Source of the DNA: Spirometra erinaceieuropaei
Lineage: Eukaryota; Platyhelminthes; Cestoda; Diphyllobothriidea; Diphyllobothriidae
Direction: 5' to 3'
Length of the DNA stretch: 64,000 nt
NCBI GenBank assembly: GCA_902702965.1
Contig: CACRXP010000007.1
Location: forward strand, 589,597 to 653,596
Shown here: piece after piece, positions 50,567-63,539 of the stretch
How the letters are laid out: every line of letters begins with the position of its first letter
Position numbering within the stretch: the stretch's first letter is position 1
Made by a program: the position numbers and the translations under genes
The notes under the pieces: generated by a model
What the model was told of the DNA's origin: nothing
Databases searched by the model: none
Seen by the model: only the letters and a program-made list of their open reading frames with translations

Positions 50567-51070
50567 TCAGTCGAAGGTCGCATCGATTTCGCATGGAGAA
50601 CAGCAGCCGGTTTTAAGTCGGTTGTCGTTTATATTGACTCGAGAAGTCCCGCATTCTGTGTTGGCTGACGGTTGGTACATAAATACCGTTTTGTCAATGC
50701 TGATCGGTAATCTGTAGTTGGTGCATCCGGCGTCGAAGATGTCTATGCTTCTTTTCAGATTTCCTTCGGCGGTGGTGTTCAATGCAAAGTCGTCCGCAAA
50801 GAGCAGGTCGTTGCCTGTAGTCGTGGAGAGACTCATTAAGGCTTGCATGCACTGGCTGTTGAGAACATGCCCCTCAGTACTATAGTCGATGCGGATCTCG
50901 TGGCGTCCGTCACGGTAGGCGTCTACCAGCATGGCAGAAAACACAAGGCCGAAGAGGACTGGGGCTAGTATGCAGACCTGCTTCACCCCGCTGTTTACTC
51001 CAAGTGCCTCTGAGGCTGTCCCATCATCCGTGACGCGTGCCATCATCCCCGGGTGGAAGTGATGCACCAC
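50567..51070 (-). pseudogene. Reverse transcriptase palm of zinc-finger LINE
   Basis: 167 open codons: FHPGMMARVTDDGTASEA, GVNSGVKQVCILAPVLFGLV (normally GVKQGC, here V for G), MLVDAYRDG, then the catalytic LLFADDFAL, and ISIDKTVFMYQPS. It is a fragment. The frame is lost on both sides. Confidence 0.85.
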
Positions 51071-51799
51071 ATGCGTTAATCGCTGAGCATTGCCAAATTT
51101 CTCAATGACTTTTCACAATCCATCCTGATTCACCGCGTTAAAGGCTTTAATCAAGTCCAGAATTTGCTGCAGAGGTGGGTCGGCATTTCCTGATCCTTCT
51201 CTTGCAACTGGCGGTCGGAGAAAATCATGTTAGCAGTTTCAAAATGGCTCCGAAGGTCATGCTGGCTTTACAGGAGAAGTACTTACAAAGATGCCCGTTG
51301 AGACAGTTGAAGTAGATACATACGAAGACCTTCTCAGCGATAGTGAACGACGAGACTCCCCCGTAGTTATCACAGAGTTGTCTGTTTTCTATGCAATTAT
51401 AAAGATGGACTACCGTCGCGTCCTCGAAGCCATGGGAACTTGTCTTCAGACCGGCATCTCTTGGAATAGCGTTGTGGCTTGATCCACCAACCGGCAGCCG
51501 CCGTGCTCGTAGACATCAGCTGGAATCGCGTCGGATCCCGGTGCTTTCCCGCCAGACAGTTGGTGCGCGGCGTAGATTGTTTCTGGGAGAGGCGATAGAT
51601 AGAGGTCGATTCTCGTTCCCCCTTGCGGGAGTTGGTCGACGGCAAACGCCGGTCGGTGGTTTATGTAGGCTTGTGCAGCCTGTGCTTATCATCGAGCAGT
51701 CGGCTGATGTCAGCGTCGTCGTCGTCCGACCAGTCCTGAGGTTGACGACGCACGCGTCCGAGGACACCCTGGGCGGTCGAATGAATAGCGCCCCACATT

Positions 51800-53880
51800 T
51801 GGCATCACAGACTCTCCATAGAGACGTTTCTGCCAGGGGATTGCATGTATCCCAGTTGTTTGTATCCTTCTCTAGAATGCAATTGAGGACACTGACCTGA
51901 CTAATTGAATAGACGGTATATTAAAAGATGAAACCGAACAAAAGATAACTTCGGGTGATTTGAACCGTCCAGAAGTAAACTGCGTCGATTTATTAGTCCC
52001 CACCAAGCAGGACGAATTGTTATCTTCAACTGACTTCGATAAAAGGACACAAACATATCTAGAACACGTCAAAGACTGACTTCCAGGCTGTCTGGGACAA
52101 TGTTTTACTCAACCAAAATAACTCGACTATTCTCTAACTTATATCCCCGTCTGAAAGCCTTCATCATCTCTCTTAAATAGCATAGTCATTTTGTCGGGTG
52201 AATAAGCCAATCGGCTGGCATATTTTGTGTAAAGTGATTTGTTGTAGAGCCTATGTTAAGCAAACGAGAACCTTCCCGCGCATTGAATTACGCGCTCCAA
52301 TGTACGTATTTTTTATTCATAACAAGATTCTCGTAGACATGTTCCTGTATCTCAAAAAATCCCTCATGCTCTTTCTGGTATCTTTTCTGACCAGAATGTT
52401 TGCCAGATTTTAGCATGTCTAGAGCTGAATCGTCTACGGGCAAGGTCCGCAAAGGCGAAAACATAATCTTTCTATGAGTAATTTTTATATGTCCGCCTTA
52501 AATAAACAGTGAACAGTCGATTTCAAACTTGATTTATGCAACTTTTAAACTGGCGTTAGTCTTCTTGTGTTAGGAGAATCGAAATGACTGAAGTATCCTT
52601 AACAATCTCGAAAACGAAAATATATCAGCTGTCTTTTCCTAACGTTTATGGGTTCTCAGCAAATTAATAGCAGAGGCACGTCTAGCACCGGAATCTCGTA
52701 AAGGATAAGCCTGGTGAGATGAACCTCGCACAAAGGATCTGCGCACTTTTTCATTACGCCTCCAGCTAATGGTCAGCAAGGAAATCAAAAGAGTAATCAC
52801 CATAAAAAGTTTACATTACTAAGATGAGCCTTGCGCTGAATGTGCATGTACACTGGTAAAAGTCAAAAAACTCGAAAATGATCCTTATGGTTTAAAGATC
52901 CTCATGCGGCAAAACACTGATGAACAAAAAGGGGGTTTCTAATGCTAAAACAAAAAACCGAAGTGTTGAACGCAAAAAGGGCAAAATAATATCGTCTTGG
53001 CAGCATCTCAGAATAAGGGAAACGATTCAGCTAGTACGCTCTGCTGGCACCAGCCCCGCCAGGCCCCCTCAGCTATGGCGGTGGCGGGTTGGGTTGTGAG
53101 GAGGCTATCCGGGGCTGTAGGCAGGGCTGTAAGTTGGCATGCAACCACCAGGTCCTTCTTTCCTCTATCCCCGAAACATTTGCGCAGGGGGGCGCCTACT
53201 CATCGTCAATTTTGGCACTCCTTTACAAAACCGATTTTCGCGTACAAGGCGCATCCCCGCGAAACAGCGCTGTATAATCCTTACATGTGGCAAACCGAAA
53301 ACCCAAAAGAAGTCTTGCTCCAGGCGACCCCACCCTCAAGCTATGATAGTTTAATGACGTCCTGCGCAGTTTCAGCTATTTCGAGGACGCAATGGACACA
53401 AATACTCATTAAAGCCATGGCTGATAGAGGTCATCCCCGTCTAAAATAAAATTCACATAGAGGTCTAGTATATCTTAAAAATATTGCCTGCTTTGCACTC
53501 AAAAATTCATTTTTTATGAAATATGTACCAGGGGACGTTTTTAATTTCATTACCGATTTTCAGCTTTTAAGAAAACGCCTGGTGCCTGAATATTTTTATA
53601 CCTGGACTGAAGGGGCAGTGGCCCCGACTAGCCACCGTGCCGGCCCCGCCTATGAGGGGGCCATAGGCTAGCAGGGCGCATACGGGTATTGGCAACAGCA
53701 ACATAACGGTAACAAAGCTGCTGATAAAGACAGACCCACTTTTTACTCTGGACGATCTAAACTGCGATGCAAAAACCTTACCTGTCACAGGAACCACCTT
53801 AATGGAAATGATGAGAGTTCTCTTGTGTCAGGAAGTGGTTTAACTAGTTAACCCTCGTTTCTCTAAAATACCCCGAATGC
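51800..53880. other. No recognised feature
   Basis: A 150-codon ORF at 52997-53449 (+) has no recognisable domain, signal peptide or repeat partner. I would not call it a gene without expression data. Confidence 0.35.
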
Positions 53881-56800
53881 TCTGTAGAATCCCTTATACA
53901 ACACCCAAGCAGCGGGTTTCGTAAGACCTATCAGTCTTCCACAGTCAAATCAATAATATTTTAGGACTCACCAAGGCAAATGAAATGATTAAAGCCTTCC
54001 GCCTTGGAAAACGGGCAACAAATCCGTCGAAATCAATACGCTTGCGACCTCTTAAAGTTGTGCTGGTCAGCGGCAAGCAAGCCAATCTCACTATTTCCAG
54101 GCGGTATAGGATAAAAGTTTCCAACCCAGGCATTTTTCTAACCAAACTACTCGTCAGCAAAAACAGTAACACGTCGTCAACAAGTTCTGGAACTAAGAAG
54201 GGGGTTCGGCGAAAGGGGGCAATTTATTTACATATAAGAACCAAGTAGGACGGCGTCCGTCATTCTTCCTCTGGACGTGTCCTGCCGAATGACCATGCAG
54301 TCGGCGTATTAAGTAAAGGCGCGGACCGCAATGTAACCACATACCCCGTCAACTAGAAATTTGAAGCATTTTGTCCCCGGTACAAAGCTGAAGTAGGCAA
54401 GAACGGCAGGATTTATTGGTACCAAAAAATTTCGCGACTGCTCTTCAACTGCGTCCTGTCGCTTCATAAGAGAGATAACGAGTGAGAAGAATACAACAGA
54501 TTTGAATTCGTGCAGAAGATCAATGCAGAAACAGCAAGGTCAGGGTTTTGGGCAAAGCTGGCTAATCGGTAAAGTTAGTAACACAAACACCGTAGGGGAA
54601 GAAAGTGAAAAAAGGGGAACGTTAAAGAGCAAAAAATGAGAGGAGAGGGGAGGAATCATGGAGCTAGAGGCTACCATGGCAATGTTAGGTTAACCACGTG
54701 TTCCAATTGTTTACAAAGATCTGGTTTCACTCGTCGTATATAGGCCGCCTCCAGATAACGCAATGCCCCCCTTTTTTCACTTTCTTCCCCTACGGTGTTT
54801 GTGTTACTAACTTTACCGATTAGCCAGCTTTGCCCAAAACCCTGACCTTGCTGTTTCTGCATTGATTTTCTGCACGAATTCAAATCTCACTTGTTATCTC
54901 TCTTATGAAGCGACAGGACGCAGTTGAAGAGCAGTCGCGAAATTTTTTGGTACCAATAAATCCTGCCGTTCTTGCCTACTTCAGCAACTAGAAATTGCAA
55001 TTCTTATGCATCAAAGCGTGAGTTTGTTACCAAAGTTCGACGACCTGAAGATCCACCTCTGCGATATATCGCTCGACGTAATCTCCTTAACAGAAACCTG
55101 ATTGACCTAGCGCATGAATGGCCGTGATTTAGCCGTGTCTGGCTACCAACTGTATTTAAGATACTTTGAAGGTGGCGAACTCACGTATGTCAAGCATGGA
55201 GCAGTAATACCAGACAAAACCGATAAATTTTCGCGTAAGTCCGAGGCAATCTGGCCAGCTATTTAAATACCCGTTTCAGCAAGCCTCGATGTCCTAACCC
55301 CCTATCGACCGCCGAGCCGGGATCGGAACGCTCACCTGCTGGAGGGGCTAGAAATTTTTCCACACTACTGCATATCGTGATCGTGGGTGACTTTAGCGCG
55401 CCTAGCATTGATTGGAACTCTACCCACGCCAATAGCTCAGACGAGACCTTCAGTGGTCTCCCTGCAAACAGGACGCCGAAGTTATTTCTTACTCAACACG
55501 TCACGTTTCCAACTAGAGTATACGAAGGCCAACGGGCCAACTAGCTTGACCATGTCCTTACGAAATCGCTAGGCAGCATTCATGAGGTGTCATGTTTACA
55601 CCCCCCTAGGCAAAAGTGACCAAGTCGTTCTATTGTGAAATTCCCCTCTCTTTTCTATGGCCGAGAGACCCCTGGGACCCATAACCTCAGGAGACTTACG
55701 CAAAGGCTGGGACCGGTTCCTAGAAGAAAATCACAAGCTCATCGAAGACCACTATCCGCCTTCGCGAAAGAGGTTTACAAACAGAACTTGATATCTTACG
55801 CAGGCTTTAAAACATGCGGTGAATGAAAAGCGGAAGATTTGGATGAAATCGCTTACTGTCAGGAGTCCAAATTTAAAGAAATCGAGTCAAGCACTCAATC
55901 CTCAGAAAAAGAAGAGATTTCGAACTGGCCCCGATTAACCGTTTCCCGGAAAGCTTGGAATTATTTTACTGTTTAATTAGACAGACCAGGCGAGAGAAGG
56001 ACCCAATAGCATTGCTAAAGACTGCTAAAGATGAGAACCGCTCTAAAGAAAAGCTTCAGCTGATCATCTTTGAGAATTCTTTCGGTCTGTTTTTATCAGG
56101 GAAACTGGCTTCAATCAGCCCCGGAGTGACTTCGAAGAAACCAAAATAACCGGGACCATTCAGGTCACCAAGACCATGGCTCTGAGTTAGCCTATGGAGC
56201 TAAAATAATAAACATCACTTGGTCTTAATGGGATTCCGGCAAAACTTTTAAGGGCACGCGCCGATGCGTTGACAAAGCTGCTCCCTTTGGTTTTCCATGC
56301 TTACTTCAGGGCTGGACGTCTAGAAATCAGCATGGATTGCGCCGCTGTACAAGAGCGGAAGTCGGGTCTCCGCAAATAATTACAGACCTATCAGTCTCAG
56401 CTTCATCCGCTTCTAAATCCTGGACAAAATAATTAAACAGCAATTAGTCCACTTTCTTGAACAATACCATCTAATCTCCAATTTCCAGCGCAAATTCCGC
56501 GGAGACAGGTCCTGTGTGACAAACTTGCTCTACTGTCTAGAACACTGGACTCATGATTTTGATAGACGGAATATGGTACATGCGGCACATATCGACTTCA
56601 AAGGACCTTCGATAATATGTCTCGCCACCACTGTATAGGCGTGAGATGCAAGCTTCTGATCTGGATTTGAAGCTTTTACTCGGCCGTTCTCAAACTATTT
56701 CAGTGACAAGCAGTCTACGAAAGTTGCCGCTAACATTTGTGTTCCCACTGATATCATCTTGACCCTACTCTGTTCATTATATTCGTCACCGAATGTGCAA

Positions 56801-57700
56801 ACGGACTGGACTGCGATGTCTCAGTGTTTGCTGATGAGATAAAAATCTGGAGTGCCATTCTAAATGAAGTTGCGGAGGTGCGATTGCAGACAAACCTAGA
56901 TCGCTTCGAGAGATGGTCGAACGACTGGTTTATGCATTTGACTTAAGCAAGTGTAATTTTCTACGCGTCAGTGGAACCGGCTTTTCTATCCGCATGGTCT
57001 ACCGCCTGACTGGGATACGACTGCAAGAGATGAACGACCAGAAGGATTTGAGTGTGTGCATCACAACTTCGCACAAACCGTCGCTGTACTCCACAAAGGT
57101 AACCAAGTCGGCGATGTCTATCCTAAACCTCGTTAAAAGGACGTCCTCTTACTTTGATTAAGACTGCTTCTCTAAGGTCTTTAGATTCTTGTGCGGCCGC
57201 ATTTGGAGTTTGCTACCCAAGTAAGGAGCCCCTGGGCCACTAAGATCTCAGCGCACTCGAAGAAGTTAAACGGCGGGCAACTAAACTTGTAACTGAACAG
57301 GGTTCACTACCCTAACAAACGCGATTATCTAGTCTCAGTATCTCTTCTTTGAGTTACAGGCAGCTACGGGATAGCCTAATATAAGCTTTCCGCATTCTGA
57401 GCGAACAGGACTGCTGTCTCGTATCTGGCGACTTCTTCGAGTTGGTGACTACGACTTACTCGAGAGGCCACTCACTCAAAATACATGTGGCTGGTGCCGG
57501 GCTCGACACACGGAAATTTTTCTTCCAAAACAGAGTGAATGAAGCTCGGAATGTTTTAGATGTTGACTTAGCTCTGTCTGTTTCCGTAGAAGCGTTTAAA
57601 AGGAAGCTATATCGGCATTTCAGTGCGCTCCGACATGCCATTACGTTGCTATTTCCCTGACACCTTACGTCAACAATCTATTACTGTCATGATAATACAG
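53880..57700 (+). mobile_element. CR1-type LINE, full-length but decayed (same family as 38.9-42.9 kb)
   Basis: ORF1 piece at 53985-54240 (KAFRLGKRATNPSKS, RLRPLKVVLVSGKQA), then an inserted foldback (54362-54985), then endonuclease remnants 54990-55610 (FDDLKIHLCD, VISLTET, YVKHGA, VLTKSLGSIHEVS), reverse transcriptase 55650-57300 (NYRPISLSF, KCNFLRVSG, LTGIRLQEMNDQKDLSVCIT) and tail 57400-57660 (KFFFQNRVNEARN). It collinearly matches the younger copy but has many stops and frameshifts. Confidence 0.85.
54387..54985. mobile_element. Foldback element inserted in CR1, 12-bp target duplication
   Basis: Arms 54387-54617 (231 bp) and 54768-54985 (218 bp, with one 13-base deletion) are inverse copies around a 150-base spacer. 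caactagaaatt flanks the insert (54350-54361 and 54985-54997). The same CR1 position in the copy at ~42.09 kb is uninterrupted. The minus-strand spacer reads ALRYLEAAYIRRVKPDL, which resembles the C-terminal end of Penelope nucleases, so the insert may derive from a Penelope 3' end. Confidence 0.8.
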
Positions 57701-57873
57701 CGAATCTTTAAGTAACTCTCGATTACATAATTTATTAATTAATGAACCTCGACGCGCATCACTAATTCAGTATATATGAGGGATAGATGCAGAGCCTTGG
57801 AAAACCCTATTTACAGATAGACGCATCGAAAAACACGCAGATATTTACATAGCAGTTATTCCAATCATTGATA

Positions 57874-59640
57874 TCATGTAAATGTTTGACCATCAAGCCT
57901 AAATTTATCTAGTCTTCTTTTGAAGGCCTCAACGTTTTCCGCTAGGACAAGGGAGTACGGCAATTTGTTCCATCCTTCAACCAGTCGGTGGGAGAAGAAA
58001 TTGGTCCGCAATTCGAGTTTGGCATATTTCGTCTTCAACTTGTATTGGTGCCTTCGAAGATTTGTCGTCCGCGCCATTTTAAAGACATCGTTAAACTGAA
58101 GACCACAGTCTAGCCCTCGGACGATCCTGAAGGCTATGATCATATCCCCTCTGTATTGTCTATAAGAGGGAGGAAATATTTTTGGCTTATCCAGCCGTCT
58201 CTCATAAGGTAAGCTACTTAATCCGCCGACTAGCTTGGTCGCTCTTCGTTTTACGTTCTCCAGTAGGGTATAATCTGTTTTCATCCAGGGACACCATGCC
58301 TGGACACAATATTCCAGCATTGGTCGAACGTATGCTTCAAATACTCGGTCAAAAAGTTCTTCGTCAAAATTAAGGAAGGAACTTCTAATAGCACCTAGGA
58401 TACCCATAGCTTTCTTTGATAACTTGGCGCAGTGAGACGATGGTTTGATGGTTGACGTCGTCCACACACCGAGTTCTCTTAACTCGTTGACTGATTCGAG
58501 TTGGTGACCTCCTATAAAGTACTGAGATTCAAATCACAACGGCCTCCTGTTGCTCGAACGTAGTCAGATAAGTTTGCATTTTGTTACGATTGAGACTAAG
58601 ACACCACTCATCACACCATTTTGCAAGCGATTCAAATTGTCCTGTAACTGTACAGAGTCTTCCGGCCTCTCTATTAATTCCCACAATTTGAGATCGTCGG
58701 AAAAAATTACGCGCTCGCAGTTCAGACAGCCCAGACAGTCGTTCACATATATTAAGAACAGAATTGGACCCAGAACGCTTCCCTGCGGAACGCCATTCCG
58801 ATTTAGCGTTTTCGATACACATGCGCTGAGATCTGCCAGTAATAAAATCGGCTAGCCATTTCAACAGATTTCCATTCACACCCACTTAACGTAGTTTACA
58901 CATAAGTCGTTTGTGTGGAACACTGTCAAAAACCTTTTTGAAGGCAATGTATACGGCATCGACTGATAAGCCCATGTCAATTGATTTCGTCTACCTCTCC
59001 ATGGATACTAGGAGGTTAGTGAGACAGGATCGGCCCCTTCGAAATCCATACTGCTGTAAACTGAGCAAGTTTCTTTCTTCGAGGTACCGCAACAGCTCCG
59101 TTTTTATTACTTTTCCATCAACTTGCAACAGATGTTTGTGAGACTCACTGGTCTGAAACCATTTGGGGCTGTTCTCTCGCCACCTTTATACATGGGGCTT
59201 ATATTTGCTTTCTTACAGTCGGTAGGCAAAGCCCCGGTCTCCGTCGAAGTTCTGAAGATCCTGGATAACAGAGAGGCCAGTTGGTCTGGGAGTTCATTCA
59301 GGACTTTTGCGAACACATCGTCCGGACCAGGGGCTTTAGTGGGTTGTAGTTGACTCAAACTTTTCCCTACCATGTCTGTTGTGAAGTCCACCGTGCTAAT
59401 TGTATTGTTTGATTTGAAAATTGGAGAGTACACTCTTTCATCAAAAGCCTGCTCCTCGGTATACACAGACGTGAAGAAGTCGGACAACAGATTCGCTTTA
59501 TCTGAGTTGTCAACGTATTTCCCTGGCGATCTTTAAGGCAGGGTATGCAGTCCCGGTTGCGTCTTGCCTTAATTACGTATCCAAAGAATTTTTGAATTTT
59601 GGGGAAATTTTTTAGAAGTTTTTACTCAAATTGTGCCCGT
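57874..59640 (-). mobile_element. Second CR1-type LINE family, 5' truncated
   Basis: Minus strand: RT N-side 59487-59107 (SQLQPTKAPGPDDVFAKVLN, ANISPMYKGGERTAP, GFRPVSLTNICCKLMEK), a degenerate middle (58885-58529), and the C-side 58467-57874, 197 open codons (FDEELFDRVFEAYVRPMLEY, CVQAWCPWMKTDYTLL, RRATKLVGGLSSLPYERRL, SYRQYRGDMIIAFRIVRG, HRLVEGWNKLPYSLV). It is distinct from the 39-kb family and lies tail to tail with the CR1 that ends at 57.7 kb. Confidence 0.85.
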
Positions 59641-60120
59641 TTCTTCGTTAACAGTTTCCGACGATGGCAGGCTAAGGATTATATTGCTTACCCTTCGCCT
59701 TAGGTTTGCTTTAAGCAACTACTTTATTAAGCACTCAAGTGAGTACATATGCCTTCCAATGCTGCTAACACACAACATCCTATGTTTGACTGTACCGATT
59801 TTTGATATTTTCTTTGTACTTCTTCGATGACACGCCCTTTTTAATTCTTAAAACACTTCTACTGCGTGTAAAAAATAGGGATTTCAAATTTTCACACCTA
59901 CTCGCCTTCGAATAAACCAAACCGAACCGAATGCAAAGATAGGAGCTTGCAGCTAGGGGAGATGGGGAAACTTCACAGCAGGAGCTTAATGTCGAATTCA
60001 ACACGGGTGACTCCCTCGGGACAGTTAGAGGACAGGAAATATTTCATCTAAACGAGGACTCCGTAACTTGTCCTCGTCCTCATGCAGGCAATTCCCAGAA
60101 AAACAAAATATGGAGCACCG
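59640..60120. other. No recognisable feature
   Basis: Spacer between two oppositely oriented LINE remnants. It may include untranslated or 5' LINE sequence too decayed to read. Confidence 0.4.
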
Positions 60121-62090
60121 GGACAGCTAGCAGTGCCTAGTAGTCAAGGGATTGTCTGAATCAAATGCAGTCAATCCTGACGATTGTGTCTCAGAAGACC
60201 TTACTTCTTTTCGTAGACTAATAAAGCAGCTACTTAAGTCAGACGGGGAAATTGAAATCCTGAAAGAAGTCCAGGTGGGAAAAGTGAGTGATAGAGGATG
60301 GGACAACATTATCATCTCGTCTTCTTACAACTAGACCGGAGAGCAAAAAACAAACAAAGTTGACCCTTTCTAAAAAATTCCTACCTCAGGAACTCGCATA
60401 AGCAGGTTGCTTTCAACAGAACTACACACCAACTGAACGGCTAAAACACCGGGAATTTACTTCGGAATTAAAATTGGGACTCGTGGGTGGCGAACACCAC
60501 CTGGCTCTCTTCAGGGGAAAGTAGCTCGGAAAAACCTTCTTTTTTATTTGAATTAGCCAGTAACACCAATGGCGGCGGCAGCTACTCAGCTGACGCAGAC
60601 ACCATCGTGGAGCGGCCGCTTGAAGCGAAGGAAGAATTAAAGCATTAACACCCACTGTTTCGACCAAAGAAACTAAAGCTAACGAAACCCATCAAGCGGC
60701 CGAACAGGCCAGAGAAAATGACACCCTTAGCAACACAGTAATACCCGGAACAATGGCGAACACAACTGGAATTAAGACTGGCACAAAACTGGGCTGCTTG
60801 TACACAAATACCTAAAGTCTCTTATTAAAACTTGATTGGTCAAAAATGTGCCTTAGCAAACAGTTTGTAGATGTTATAACAGTTACCAATACTTGGATTT
60901 ACGGGAATAATAGTGATAACAAAGTCGTATTGACTGGATAACAAACAGAGTGTAGGAAAAGGGGACATCGCCAGGGCGGCGGCATGATAGTTTGTGGGGA
61001 AGAAGCCCCGGTGGTGTCGGGGAATATCACCAAGTGCGCGTATGGAAGCTATCTGGTCGACCATCAAGACTACTGGCTCACCGTGTCTCAACGTCCTCTC
61101 TTTGGGACGACCACCTAGGACGGACAACATCGCCAACAGTCAGCCACACCAGAAAATAACTGGAACACTGCTCATGCGTCAGGTTCAAAATCACCCTTAG
61201 AATATTGTATGCTACATAAGAAAAATGGAAGATGCTTTTCACAAAACTTGTAAGGCTTCCAACCAGAACAAGTTAAAAGACAAAGGGTTTACTGTCTGTA
61301 TTTAGTATTTGTGAAAACATCAGACGGTACACACATGTTCATCTCCATGTCCCGCTCGAGCGAACTGATCATGTATTGCTTAAAAGGAATTATTGCTTAT
61401 TCACCGTCTTGCACACTCTTGACAAAAAGATGTGACATTTGGCGGGGCGACTTCAACCAGACTGGGGCAGACTTATCTGTTCTCGATTTAATCTCTTTGT
61501 TTGTGTGCAATGCCAACGAGGATTGGGAGTTAATCAAGAATCCCCTTTTGCGGCTTATTAACAACCAGTGCCAACTGAGGAGTATAAAGCGGAAGAAGCG
61601 GTCTGGGTGTTTAACTATCGACCTAAATAAATTGTTGAGAAAATGCTCCGTCACCAGGAAAGTTGAATATTTCAACAACTAGAAAACACAGAGATACAGG
61701 CACAGAATTTGCTGCAAAGTCAAAGCAGAACCCGAAATTACTCTATAGCTACCTACGAACAAGTACAAGGAAAAGACGTCAAACCACCTTAATAAAGGCT
61801 TTTAATAGCGTCCAAATAGCTGAAAACAGAATAAGGTTGCGTATTTTTCACAACTTACCAATCGGCCTACACAGATGAAGCCAGGTTCCTTCTTCCTGCC
61901 ACAGTAGATCTGTCGACTTCATGCATAAGCAATGCACTCTTTTCATTATGTCTTATTCGAAGAGAAGAAGAGACATCGGACGAATCAAAGTCCACAGAAA
62001 CAGATAAGATTTCACTCAAGCTTCGCGAAGAACTTTCTAATGACTTTTGTGCCTCTGTTGATGCACTTTCAGGTGTTATTTGGCACTGGG
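60120..62090 (+). mobile_element. CR1-type LINE, third copy of the 39-kb family, decayed
   Basis: ORF1 piece at 60152-60320 (CVSEDLTSFRRLIKQLLKS) and 60421-60470 (YTPTERLKHREF), endonuclease traces near 61010-61140, linker and RT start at 61435-61680 (IWRGDFNQTGADLS, LIKNPLLRLINNQCQLRSIK) and 61720-61800 (SKQNPKLLYSYLRTSTRK). These are collinear with the 39-kb copy. It ends before the RT palm. Confidence 0.75.
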
Positions 62091-62099
62091 ATTCGCTCT

Positions 62100-63430
62100 A
62101 TGGATTGAAAGCTGGGGCAAATAGCACCCCTATACAACGGCGACAGCAGGGTTTAGATAAGGAATGACAGGTTCATAAACTTGACATGCAATTTTTGTTC
62201 TTCGCGTCCTCGAGTATTGCTATTCTTTCTTTATTTTGATTAACGCCTGTGATCGTAACGAATTCGAAAATTTTCAGACGGTTTTTACTCGAAAACTATT
62301 CCTTCAGGCTGCATCTGCCATTTATTGTAGCAAGATAACAAGAACCATAATAGTACCCCCAGTCGTACTTAATAAAACAGTTTATTTGTCAACTTTCTAT
62401 GAATTAGAAGACTCGAAGCAGATGTTGGCTTCCTGTTCCGCATTAGCTCTGGCTCAAATCTCCCGCGCATTTACAATCTCACTTCGTGAGGCAGGTCTTA
62501 TATCACGCGTGGTTCCCTCATGGTGATTCCGTCGCGTCTTTGCTCAACACCTAAGCGACCCTCCTTTGTGGATCCAAATATGCCTTTCTTTGGAATAATC
62601 CTCCGCTAAAATTTTGGACATTGCCTCAGTTATCGGTATTCAAATCGAATTTAGATAGATAGATAGATAATTTTTATTAAAGACCCGTCGGGGTCCCATC
62701 AAAGCAGCTTACAGTGAAAAGCATAAAATCACAACTGGCCGTTTTATTCCCGAACGCACGAATTGTGGACTTTAAAAATGATCCTCCTTGAACTTATAGA
62801 TAGATAATAAGTGATTTACTTGCTTAAGTGGAAAGTCTCAGTTATTTTCCGACATTCCTCTATTTTAATTGGCTACTGAACCCGCCGTTATTACTTGTTC
62901 TCTGCAGCGAAAATCTTCGCGGTTTCTGATGCCACCTTATTTCGAGTCCAATTGACGATCACGACGAAATCCTCTGTTCTCGCCATCTGCTAGTATTTTG
63001 GTCCGTCAGAAATAAAGTGTCATGATCGCACTTCCTACGCTTTGATGATCACCTCCGGCTTTAATGTCCACTCGGCTGGATTCTAAGTAGGCTATAACCA
63101 ATCGCGTCTGGTTTCCTCGCGTCTCACCACCTCGACAGTTGCTTCTGCTGCTACCACGTGCAGGAAGGTTCTGTCTAACCCGCATATTTAACTTTCCATG
63201 AGCGACGGGTTTTTCTCCTTAAAAACTAATCAAAACGCATTCATTTTGTCCTTTTCGAAAAAAGATCTTTTCCTCTGTTCGAAAGTTATTTTTTGTCATA
63301 TCAGACTGCCTATTATGTTAGCACGAGCTGAACACTGTATGGTATCTGCCTACCTGTTTTAAAATTCACTTGACAATCTATATTACTTGCTATGACAGCA
63401 CCCCCAGAATTATTAGTAAGACAATTTATT
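62100..63430. other. No gene; short tetranucleotide run and dispersed repeat
   Basis: (TAGA)n at 62654-62670 followed by ataatttttattaaagaccc looks like the inverted 3' end of a LINE with a tandem-repeat tail. Bases 62855-63010 resemble 1485-1640. No coding feature seen. Confidence 0.4.
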
Positions 63431-63539
63431 TATTTATTCTCAGCGCGGACGATAGGGAGCGAGTAGCTGCAGTTCGTAGAAGGTCACAACTTGCTATAAA
63501 CCTGCCAACACGGATTCTATCAAGAAAGATCCTAAAGAC

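Larger units (their letters stand above)
49100..51800 (-). mobile_element. Non-LTR retrotransposon with C-terminal zinc fingers, decayed
   Basis: On the minus strand: pre-RT linker (51770-51400, several frames), RT palm (51070-50567), post-RT block RRQGRQNGRYKGTLLNSLK (~50310-50240), then zinc-finger-like segments TCPRCHHT (~50050) and CQLFDRIFTLGIGLVGSLRV then RIFTHSLDLSGHIRIH (~49700-49500). Dozens of lesions. The order RT then C2H2-like fingers is as in a LINE group abundant in tapeworms (from my knowledge of the family). It lies downstream of the transporter. Confidence 0.8.

Noticed and set aside
52997..53449. 150-codon ORF on +
   Set aside because: No recognisable domain, no neighbouring exon in phase and no repeat partner. 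Chance or decayed repeat is as likely as a gene.
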